A stretch of DNA of 64,000 nucleotides from Toxotes chatareus (Eukaryota > Chordata > Actinopteri > Toxotidae), in the NCBI GenBank assembly GCA_016801885.1, contig CM028902.1, positions 18,581,080 to 18,645,079 of the forward strand, read 5' to 3'. The translations under genes and the position numbers were made by a program. Below, piece after piece: positions 37,883-47,900 of this stretch. A model generated the notes under the pieces. That model saw only the letters and a list, made by a program, of their open reading frames with translations, had not been told where the DNA came from and made no database searches. The number at the start of each line of letters is the position of its first letter. Position 1 is the first letter of the stretch.

Positions 37883-37890
37883 TGTATATA
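37883..37890 (+). promoter_or_regulatory. Pumilio-type response motif in the tmtc2 3' UTR
   Basis: TGTATATA fits the known PUM consensus UGUANAUA. A second perfect match lies at 38396-38403. Two such sites 0.5 kb apart are compatible with post-transcriptional repression, but 8-mers of this composition also arise by chance in AT-rich UTRs. Confidence 0.35.
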
Positions 37891-38643
37891 TTCTGTGTAA
37901 TTAACATCTGTTTGTTTGTTGTTGTCAGCATACAGTAAAATGAAATGGCACCTTTCCAGAAATAAGAACATGTGCAGTATTTGTGATCATTTGTTTGTTA
38001 CTGGCCACAAACCTCCTGAACTATGTGTGTCCTTAGTTTATTACATTATAAGTTATTGCTTTGTGTTACATTCGCAACAGAACCAGCTGGAACTGTGTTT
38101 TAACGTGTAAAATGAAGGAAGTGAGCAGATATGGTTGATACGTTTGTGGTCGTTACTGAGAAAAATTTCCAAATACAGTTGCGTTGCCCATCATAGGTAA
38201 ATACAGAAACATCTGCAATGGAGGATAAAAGATTGAATATATATGTCACTTGTTGCAGTCATAATGCTGTGAGCACTGTTCTGTTTTTGACTGTGACGTT
38301 CACCAGTGATGTGTTGAGTAAAGATATTCACAGTTCACATTCATTCCTGCCCCACATCTCACAATCTCACAAACCCCATGTTCTAATTTCCCCTTTGTAT
38401 ATAAAGTGTTTATGAACAAACACTGATAACTGTTATTGCTTGAGTGAAGATGTAAAAAAAGAAAAAAACAAAACAAAAAAAAAGCTATTCACTCTGTGTC
38501 TCTGCTCAGGGATCTTAAGCAGTGAGTTATTGCAGAAACTTGTTCACAGAGCGTTTACTAAATTAAAGATTTATTTTTGAAAGTTGTTGTATTTGTATAA
38601 ATTATCGAGATTTGTAGCCTTTTTCTCCTTTTTGTAATATAAA

Positions 38644-38735
38644 AATAAACAATGTGCCAGAATAGACCTTCTTTTTTTTCCCCAATGTTGCTTTTTTTCC
38701 CACAATAAATTTATGGTGTTCTGCTTTTGTTTTGG
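38644..38735 (+). terminator. distal poly(A) signals and GU-rich element of tmtc2
   Basis: AATAAA at 38644-38649 and again at 38704-38709. T/GT-rich sequence follows at about 38715-38745 (GGTGTTCTGCTTTTGTTTTG), the usual layout of a vertebrate cleavage and polyadenylation site. The more proximal AATAAA sites listed for the UTR could give shorter transcripts. Confidence 0.6.
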
Positions 38736-40453
38736 TTCCTGTGCAGCCATTTTTGTTGTAGCTTTCAGATTAATTTATGGATTTCATGTGGGTTTTCACA
38801 CTCACCACCACTGAAAAGCACACAGTCCCTTCACACTCTATAGCAACGTCTACAGTTCTAAGTCAGATTTCCTTTGTATCCATGTGGGATATAAGACTTA
38901 ATGGGGTGGTCCTGCATGCTGTGGAACAGGTTTTACAGGGCATTTAAAGTTCCCCCCTGCAAATTTGCTAAATCGTGTCATAAAATTAACTGAAATGGAT
39001 CTCCTCTGCTTTGATCTTTGAACAACAAAGAAGACGTAAATATTCCCATATGGAAGGAGTAGCACAGTGTGTACTGTACATATGGCCGGTGTGTTTCGAT
39101 TCCAGACGCCCCCACAATTCAGACCCCGCTGACAAGCAAAAGGCCCTTCCCTGAGAACGAAGCTGTCCGCCTTGTGATGTTTCTCACATGTCTGCATGAG
39201 AGGTCTGCTCCCATGATCGGAGCTCGCCATGGTGCCCAGCTTCCCTTATTGGACTGGAATGCACAGGCGCTGCTTGCACTGTCCAGTCGAGTTTGAATCT
39301 TCTTCTAATAAAACAGGTGCGCCTCACATATTTTAACAAACAACGAAATATTGAAGCTCGCTGGTTTGTTGGGCTGTAGACTCACACTACAAAGGAAATG
39401 TGCTTTCATTTTATGCTATAAGCCTCTGTGGGCATTTGGGTTTCTTCCCATATGATGTTAGATATACCACTGACTTTGACATTACACGTCAGTGCACATG
39501 GTAGCTGCAGCAGTAGCAGAGAAAACTTTTTAAGGGATTTTCATGAGTGGAAGCAATTTCACTGGCACAGTCTTTGCCTCATCATAAAGCGTTTTTAACC
39601 ATGCTAGCAGAGTTGCTTGAGGGATGGTGGTGTCGGTCTGACAATCTCAGGGTCAATCTGCCACTTTGATCCGGACTGATAAATCAGTCTCAATGAAATA
39701 TCTCAGCAACTACTACATATATGTCTGGTTCCCAGACAATGGAGCACCATCAACTGGTCAAAGGTTTCATATGACCTGTAAAATGTCACAAAATATCTAA
39801 CAAATTCCCTAATGGCTTTGTTATCCCCTGACTAACACCATGATTGCCTCAGCAATTACCAATGTGAGTTCAAATTTTCCAACTGCTTTGGTTTATGACT
39901 GAATACCCACAAAATCTATGATATTCCTATCAGCCTTACAGGTTTACTTGGTTAGTGTCAATTAGCAAATGTTAGCATGCATAAACCAATGTGGTGAACA
40001 TGAGAAACATTATACATCAGCATGTTAGCATTGCAGCTAAAGACCACACAGATGTTATCATGGCTGTAGACTCTCCTGCCCAATTGAGGGGTTTGACCCA
40101 TGTTGCTGGGTCAATCTGAATTTAGTGAAGTGTGGTGCTACAAGGAAAGTGCACACATGTGGGTGATCAATAGAGAGCGGGAACATGGATATAGATAGAC
40201 AAAGAGGTTAAACTGAAATTAAATTTTAATTGGGTGATTATTTGGTCCACTTCTGTGCCTCATCCATGAAATGTTTTGAACCATACTGCAAACTCTTCTA
40301 ACAGTGAGAAGCAGGGTGTCAGGTCATACGTCTGTTGTCTGAAAGATGTATTAGTCTTATGGAAAGTTCAAGCAGTTTTACAGACATGGTCTTTGCCCTG
40401 TATCAAAGGATTTTTAAAATGCCATTCAAATTCTTGTCTGGACAAGTCTAACG
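38736..40453. other. intergenic, first segment downstream of tmtc2
   Basis: No supported gene. A GC-richer patch at 39090-39300 has overlapping frames on both strands (39069-39296 and 38898-39230) that I do not recognise. 39690-40080 is a family B repeat. Confidence 0.65.
39690..40080. repeat. family B repeat, longer copy
   Basis: Reads AATATCTCAGCAACTACTAC at the start, then a TATGACTGAATACCCACAAAA segment, CAATTAGCAAATGTTAGCAT, GTGGTGAACATGAGAAACAT and CAGCATGTTAGCATTGCAGC, ending near GGCTGTAGACTCTCC. The same order as 56200-56430 joined to 22060-22240, so the three copies together outline one family. No coding capacity. Confidence 0.65.
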
Positions 40454-41564
40454 ACACTGAAAAAAATGCTTTGTTGAATTTACTTAATTTTAATATTGAA
40501 AGTTGTTGCACGCAATACGTTCATCTAAATCTGCTGGTGGTGATGTGTGTGGTATGAACATTTGGAGGATGGGGTGAAAGAAAGACACATTGTGATTGTG
40601 TATTTGATCTATTGAATTTCAGTTGTGTTCACCTGTCTCCTTTGTTGCACTTCTTCCTCTGTCAGACCAGGAACAGCCAAACCTGAGCTGGAGCGGTCCA
40701 TTTGGTTAAATAGGGGGGTTCACAGGGGAAGAAACCAAGTGTGGTAAAGTGGGAGGGGTGTTTTGTCTTTTGTGGTGAAATGACCTCTATATGTATCTTG
40801 TTTAAAAAGAAATATGTGTTTTTAAAGTAAGTTTAACTGAACTTCTATTTGATAATATGTTATTTAATATTGGGATTATTGTAAGTGTGCTGGAAGAGAT
40901 AATTGATATCGATTTCTTGAGAAGGTGCAGTCCACCAGTATAAAAGTGAGGGGGCTGTGGTGGCCGCAGGCTAGAGGAGAGAAGCACAGCTCCTGAACAC
41001 AGCTCCAGATTGTAGCTCCTGCCATGGGTCCAAACTTTAAGGGCCAGAAAGGCAGTTTAGAGCGAATTCTTTTGTATATTGTATTCTTTTGATTTTTCTT
41101 GAGAAGTGTTCTTGAGAAATTTTTTTCCCTTTTTTTTTTGGCTTACTTTTGTCTTTCTGGTTGGACCAATGTGCATTTTTTACTGGGAAGTTTTTGAACA
41201 AGACTCTAATTTTGTCAAATAAAATGAAATGAATGGGAATTGCTCTAGACTGCCACAACTCGTTGTTGTATACCGGGTTTCTCGGCCACTCCACCAATTA
41301 AAGCACAATAACAAATTAGTTAATCACAATATATGAATGAATTTAAGTGAATTAAACATGGGTTTAGTTAGAATTACTAAGGAAATCAGAGTAACAAATA
41401 CTCCGATATTTTGTGCTGAAACTGCTTACATAATTTATTTGAAATTTCTCAAATATTAAGAACAGTCAACTTAAAAAATGTGTCTAGATTTAGATGAGTG
41501 TATTGTGTGCAACCACTTTCAACATTAAAATTGAGTAAATTCAATGAAACATTTTTTTCAGTGT
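40454..41564. mobile_element. 1.1-kb DNA-transposon-like element with 79-bp terminal inverted repeats
   Basis: The left end 40454-40532 and the right end 41486-41564 are inverted copies, identical at 70 of 79 positions by eye. Both outer ends read ACACTGAAAAAAATG-type sequence. The interior has no long open frame, so this is non-autonomous. It carries promoter-like and polyadenylation-like signals (GTATAAAAG near 40939, AATAAA near 41219) in sequence unlike its ends, possibly a nested solo LTR. I see no unambiguous target duplication. The superfamily is undetermined. Confidence 0.75.
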
Positions 41565-42797
41565 ATAATATGTAACTGTTGCCAAAACACCCATGCTAGC
41601 TTTCCTAAAATGGACCAAGCAGACACATCTGAGCTTTGGCCTTTAAACTATTGTTTCTAGGCTCTCGTGTGTCCTTTTTGCCTTTAAACCTCTAAACACT
41701 TGCTAGCTGAAATTAGAATATTATTGCTAAACCATGTCAAGGATCTGTTCCCATTGGCACCATCATTTTGGGAAACAGAAAGTCTGCAAATTGGAGATGA
41801 AATGACAAAATCATATCTAGTGATACAGTGTGTTTCATTCTGCAAGGCACAAAATGTCACAAAAATAAATAAGGATACTTTCTTCCTGTCGAAAAGCCCA
41901 TGCAACTTTACTGTTCTTCCATCAAAATATTCACATTTCTCTCATGGCACAAGATAAACCCTGGATTCCTTGTGTCCAGCACCCAAGAAAATGAGGAACG
42001 TCTGTCTTCCACTCTTACGACTTAGTGTACTTCATTGCTTTATTTGACCTCTTGTATCCAGAAGAGTTCAAACTGGGAGAAAGGAATTTTTCTTATTATG
42101 CTGTGATCTGGTAAATCTGCCCGCTGTTATCAAGCAAATATTTTGTGGTATGTGCTGATGAACTATCACCACTTTGATCTGAAGTGCCTGAGCCTGGTGC
42201 TCACAGCACTGCTGTGCGTGATGCTGAGAAGCCCTCCCCTCTGGACCCAATAGCCATTGTTATTACTTGGTAGAAGAAGCATTAAGATGAAGCTTCTGCA
42301 TGAGATGCAAACTCTGCTTCATATTATTGAAGTGTTTTGATGTTCAGAAAGGAAATTGTCTTTCTTTGGCGTTATGTTACAACACTGTGTGCTACTGCAG
42401 CTCAGTGAAACAAGCTACTGTTTCTAAATGCAAAGTGCTCATTTGAACATGTCAAAGTTTACAAAGCAGAGGACTTAAAGGCATTCTTGGGTCAAATCTT
42501 TCAGTATACTGTAAGTAAACATGTTAAAATGGATTTAAGCTGCACACTGTTTAGGACTGATTGTATATAATGAAACACATTGACAAAATTGGGTCATCCT
42601 CTTGTAACTTTATAAAACTAAGATGTCATTACTGCTTGATAGGTATATAATATTTTTCTTGACTTTCATGAATTCTACAGGACATTTCCAGGCCCTGACC
42701 TCAAACATTAGCATGCTACCATGCTAAACAAACCTGGTAAACATTATACTTCTTATACCTATAGCATGTTAGCATTGTCCCAGGTGCCCAGGCCTCG
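41565..42797. other. intergenic, no gene seen
   Basis: AT-rich sequence with short chance frames. 42690-42785 is a shortened family B repeat (ATTAGCATGCTACCATGCTA, GGTAAACATTATAC, GCATGTTAGCATTGTC). Nothing else is identifiable. Confidence 0.7.
42690..42785. repeat. family B repeat fragment
   Basis: Short piece of the family with the ATGCTAAAC, TGGTAAACATTATAC and GCATGTTAGCATTGTC blocks in the usual order. It runs directly into the minisatellite. Confidence 0.6.
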
Positions 42798-42898
42798 GCT
42801 GGGGGCATGGCTGGGGGCATGGCTGGGGGCATGGCTGGGGGCATGGCTGGGGGCATGGCTGGGGGCATGGCTGGGGGCATGGCTGGGGGCATGGCTGG
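42798..42898. repeat. 12-bp minisatellite, eight perfect units plus a partial
   Basis: GCTGGGGGCATG is repeated without change from 42798 to 42893, followed by GCTGG. Because the unit is a multiple of three, each frame reads as a four-residue repeat (Gly-Ala-Trp-Leu on one strand, Ala-Met-Pro-Pro on the other). The resulting frames at 42716-42952 and 42721-42912 are artefacts. Confidence 0.95.
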
Positions 42899-43356
42899 AA
42901 AACCCTGAGTGAAAGGTCCCCCTCCTCTGTCATGGTGCTGCCTTTTATACACCGGTCACGTGGGCCCTAAAAACCCGCCCCCCTCCTCTGTCGTGGTGCT
43001 GCCTTTTATACACGTGTTCTTTTTACTCAAACACATAAATGTAACTGTTTTTATCTACTTTAATGTTCATGAAATGAACATAATTTTTAAAGGAAATCCA
43101 TACAAAAATGACCCGATGTCCACTACAAGGGACAGCTGAGGGTGGCCGAGGAAAACCAGAGAGCGTGGGCTCTCTCTGGAGCGTGAGCGAGGGCGTGGCC
43201 GGAAAACCACGAGCAAAAGGGATGTTCCTTGTAAATGGTGGCACATGAACATAATTTTTAAAGGAAACCCATATAAAAATGATTTCAGTATCATAACATT
43301 ACATCATTACATTATATATCTAGCAAGACCTGATGTCCACTACACGGGACAGTTGA
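42884..43356. repeat. patchwork of short re-used modules beside the minisatellite
   Basis: Three kinds of module recur. First, a 35-bp block at 42918-42952 and 42979-43013 (one mismatch), containing TGGTGCTGCCTTTTATACAC. Second, a 38-bp block at 43074-43111 and 43245-43282 (two mismatches). Third, a 25-bp block at 43115-43139 and 43332-43356 (two mismatches). A G-rich module like GCGTGGCCGGAAAACCACGA recurs near 42889, 43141 and 43193. The order suggests nested or stepwise duplication. The family is not recognised. Confidence 0.85.
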
Positions 43357-43980
43357 AAAAAAAAAATAAACAGTGTGTTTGAAAAAAAAATTGCAACATG
43401 ATTCTTTCAACCACAACACTTAATTTATCATTAAAAAAATCACTAAGGCAAAATCTTTTTTTTCTCTGGGTCTCAGGAGGATAAATCTTCTCTTCAACAC
43501 TACAGCACTCTATATTTGGTTTTTAGCCTTCACATCAGCCTGCTGACAAGTGTACATAGTGTACTGGTCCTCTGAAAAGTTTGAAGCTGAAGTTGCTGAT
43601 GCATGCGATTCCCAGAACTCAAATTTAGAGTTTCAGTGCCAGGTCTCACCCAAATGTCAGTGCAGACATGCAGGAATCCTCCACAATACCACAACCCATT
43701 GTGGGTTCTGACTAATTGTTGGCGAAGCACTGCTCTATTCTATTTCCCTGTTTGGACTTTATCCCCACATATACCAGCTATCACAGTGAACAGACACCTA
43801 TGCTTGTGTGTGTGATCTTGCATGGGCGGTCATGTGTGCTTGTGCAGGTGTACAATGTTAGCATTAAAAAGGAGTCAGAGACACAACCCAGATCCCCATC
43901 TCCCTAAAATGGCCACCCCTGAGGATTTTCAGAGCACTGTTAACAGCCAAACTCAAGAGGCCTTCTGAACGCACCATTTT

Positions 43981-43995
43981 GTGTGTGTGTGTGTG
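43981..43995. repeat. GT microsatellite
   Basis: Short GT run followed by a T-run. Confidence 0.8.
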
Positions 43996-45810
43996 TTTTT
44001 TTTGGCAGCTGGGATCTACACATCTAAGGAAATGGCCCCATTTTTTCTAGTCTACATGGACAGAATGTACTTTGTCTTCCTCCTGCTCTCACTGATGTTG
44101 AGAAGCAGAACGGCAGTGTCCTAAGGGGTGGAACAGAGCAATGTGTATGCAGAATTATGTGTATGAATGGGTGTGCAAATGCCATATGTGTGTGTGTGGT
44201 AGCCAGAGAGGAAGCAGGTGCAGCCTGTGCGTATCGCGATGTCAGAATTGATTAGTTCCAGAGACGGAGACAAGATGCGAAGATCCAGCAGTGTACTGTC
44301 AAAACAACAGGCTCTCCTCCAGACAGCTGGATTTCCGTTCAGACCATCACATGGACCGCATGCATGCTCAGGGGGAAAGGAGTCTGTGGGACAATATTTA
44401 TAGGTGGTTTGTGTTCGATCCAGTGTGGATTCAGAAGTCCTTTAGGCGGCAGAAGATCAATGTCATGCAAGAGAACAAAAGAGAGGAATTACTCATTTGA
44501 CCTACAGAGAGGTGATTGCAGGTGATATAACACATAATGACAGCCATAGCGGAGGTCCTCAGCAACAGTGCGGGTGAACAGAGTCCATGTCTAAATGTAC
44601 AACATGGTTTCATCCATAGACTTTTAGTATATGTGGTTCATTTTTGTGCGGTTCTGACAGGGAATTGATCAGATTTCAACACTTGAAAAGGCCTCAGCTT
44701 GGGAGGTGGAACTCAATCAAGGGCTCATAAGTATGAGGGGTCTCTAGATCAATACCAGGATTTTTTTTTTCTTTTGCTACACGTTATGATATAGAAATTT
44801 TTGCAAGTTCTGTGTAACACGTACCATTTTGACTGGCTTGAGGAAACACTGACCGATGAGCTTCTGCTCAAAAAGTCGTAACAGGACTTGTTTACTGTGC
44901 TAAGAGGTCATTTTTATTTAACAAATTCCTCTGGGAAGACACTAAAGTGACACACCACAGTACTGTGTCAACTGTACTAGTCCCCCCCAACACTGCTTTT
45001 CATCACAGTGATTTGTGGGCTAGTTAAGGTTTTCACACTCACATCCAATCTGCATGTGTGTCTCATTTGTGCTGCTGTTGGACACTCCAGCCTGTACTTG
45101 CTTGCGTTCTGCTCTGTTTGTCTCCACCTTGGTCGGTGTTTACATCTATTTAATACCCACTGGGGGTCATTTGCATGTTATTTACCATGTGCTGTCTTTC
45201 CACAATGTTCTACATCTGCAGCAGGGAGCCTTCCCAAGAGGAGAAGCCTTACTGCCAAGTCAAACTGTATTGTCGTCTTCATTTGCTATGTGATGTAAGT
45301 GTGTCTGACAAAAGTGAACTGACACTCACATCACAACAATCTTTTTAGTCATCTGTCTTGTTGTCTGGCTGCTCTATCAACACTTAATGAGAGAAATACA
45401 AAGCCTAAAATGGTAATGTGATCCAAACAGAAAGAGTGAGATAAATATATGCCGTGTGCACACTGAGATTACATGGAGACATGACTGGAAACAGACAATA
45501 CTTTGACAATGAAATAGTGCAGTGGAAAGTAATGATACGAAGTTCATTGTATTACAAGAGTATCTGAGGAGAGAACAGATTTAGTTTACAGCTTTCCCAA
45601 AAAAACTTTTTCAGCTAATATTTTTCTAATGTAATCAAACTGAACCACATCTCCGTTGTTTTAGTCCCCTATACTTCACTGTTAACTAATCTTCTTTAAT
45701 GAAATCAACAGGTCTATTATGTGCTGTTGTCACTACATTCAGTTCTTCAGTGTTGTGGGGAAAACAGACTGTTGTCGAAACTTGTGTGAAATTTTGTGAT
45801 ACAGTGCTGC

Positions 45811-45834
45811 TTTTTTTTTTTTTTTTTTTTTTTT
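45811..45834. repeat. T24 homopolymer
   Basis: Uninterrupted T run with no recognised retroelement body attached. Confidence 0.85.
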
Positions 45835-47280
45835 AATTGCACACAGCCAATTTTAGTCAGAGCCCCAGTTATGATACCAGTTGAGGAGGGATTCATGACC
45901 CAACTGCAAAGCTACATCTGGGCAGGTTTCCCATCTGTCCGATGCTGTGGCCATGTTGATGAAGTACAGCTGTCCCCCTAAAACACAAACCCTGCTCCCC
46001 TGTCCATCTCTCATCTGTCCATTACACCCTAATGCATCAGCGAACCAAATTATGAAATAGGTACAATATCTGAATGTCAGTGAATATCAACTTCAATCAG
46101 AGGAGGCATGAAGGAAGAATGACAGGTCTTTGGTTGTAGCTGGCGTCAATAAAGAGCCTAGAAATTTCAGAGCAGCTTTCAGGATTTGTATCTTATCTCC
46201 TATTTCATGAAGTATTTAATCAGTTGGGCCCCTGGGCTGGTGGCTGGAAATGAAATGACCTGAGATGGAGTGCGAGAGCACGACTGACTCTAGGTTTGGC
46301 AGACCTGAAGTGCAATATCAGAAGCTGCTCGCTGGATGCAAATAGCACAAACAGAAAATGACAGCATAAGAAAAAATATGTTTTGGGAAAAGCTGTAAAT
46401 CTAGAGAGAGTATGGGGGAAAAGTAGTACTACAGCTTGAAGAGCAGGAAACTCAGTTTCATCACAGAACAGCAAATTAAGCAGAAAATTGTTATCCCACA
46501 AAGTGTTTGTATTTACTCTATTTCAATTTTAAAGTACACTTTGTATATTGGCATTAAATATACTCTTGTTTTTCTGTCTTTCTTTAGCTTTGCTTTGCTG
46601 TTTTTATGTATATCAGTTGTCTAAAAATGTAACTGATTGAATTTTGAATCTGTTCTTAACAGTGGGTTCAGATTAGTTAAACTGTACCCCACAGAATTAA
46701 AATGAATAGGCAATTTGACAGCATATTTATTCACTAGCACCATTTCTCAGTTCATCAGCTCAAGCCACTGCAGATATTACTGACAACTGCGAAAAATCAT
46801 TAATGCAGCTCATTGCCACATTGCCAGTGGAGGCTGGCTACTCTGCTCCCTTCCGTTGCTGTTTTCCACCATCTGTTAAGGAATAATTTCTAAGCACTCC
46901 ATCAACACGTTCCTGACAGCTGCAGCCATTTATTTCAAGTAGCCACAGCTATACTCTTGTTCTTAATCACGTTCATGTACTTACTCCATAAGAGCACGCA
47001 TATCAGAAATTGTGACCTGTCTTGTGACGTATCCAGCTGTTTAAAAATGCAGTACTTCACTGTAGAAGTAGATATTTATAGCAACAGCTCTTGTCAATTT
47101 AATTCTTTGTACGCAGGCCAGTTTCCACTGAGATAAATCTGCCTTAGCACTGGAGCTCCTCAGATAGTATAATGCTGTACAAACTGTCTAGGGCCGAAAT
47201 ATTTGGGATGGCCATAAAAGGAGTATCTTATGATGCTCTTCACCACAGACTGACATCTGGCCCGATGTTTTGGAAAGGTG

Positions 47281-47900
47281 CATTTTAAATGTACAATATG
47301 TAACATTCAGAAAAACCCTTGGTTTTAATGGCAGTGGTGGCTGTTAAGTGACGTGCAGTCAGGTGCAAGCTAGCATTCTGGGCATCGACCTAAACAGCGA
47401 TGTGACCTACACGAAACTGAACGTGATGAACGTCATTGTTATACTTGTTATACTTTGACTATATTTGAGACTACAGACTATGTTTGACTCTCCAGCACTG
47501 CCACAGCACTAAACGTGTGGTTATAGGACTGTGCGAGACTATAGTTTGACTAACATTTTTGTGAAATAGGATTTATAAAGCGTAAAATCGTTATCAACTG
47601 GCTAGCTAGCAATATAGACAAGTGATGTTGAGTTAATCCATTGTTGCATGACACAGACATTTATGTGATATGTCAGTGTTAGCTAGCTAGCCAGCTTTAT
47701 CAATCTGTGTTTAGCTTTCACCAGGAGACTCAGCAATGTTAGCAAGGCTACATTTGCTGGATAATACTAATGGTTAGTGAACTAGACAGAATTCATAACT
47801 GACGTGATAATTTGCATTACAGCTCCCGTTTTGCTAAATAGATGCACTATTTGTAGCATAATAGAACAGACCTTTTATACTGTCAAGTAACGTTATAAAG
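47281..47900. repeat. probable degraded interspersed repeat with GCTAGC motifs
   Basis: GTACAATATGTAACATTCAG near the start and repeated GCTAGCTAGC segments (near 47602 and 47682) resemble fish repeat sequence. I cannot define ends or a family, so this is a tentative call. Confidence 0.35.

Larger units (their letters stand above)
36362..38735 (+). other. tmtc2: tmtc2 3' untranslated region (about 2.3 kb, end estimated)
   Basis: AT-rich sequence directly after the stop codon. AATAAA occurs at 36884, 37300, 37684, 38644 and 38704, so several 3' ends are possible. Pumilio-type TGTATATA motifs lie at 37883-37890 and 38396-38403. A G-run (36671-36680) sits between T-runs. Short open frames inside it (for example 36316-36534 and 37916-38110) have no recognisable product. 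The distal end is inferred from the last clustered signals, not from transcript data. Confidence 0.7.
43357..47280. other. intergenic, no gene seen
   Basis: Contains GT runs (43981-43995 and near 44183), a T24 run (45811-45834) and short chance frames. The frames at 44218-44500 and 45008-45298 have no recognisable product. 46830-47280 is locally non-repetitive, with TAAT and E-box motifs, and might be regulatory. Confidence 0.65.

Noticed and set aside
42716..42952. Frames with four-residue repeats on both strands
   Set aside because: Products of a 12-bp minisatellite. Repeat-driven openness is not evidence for a protein.
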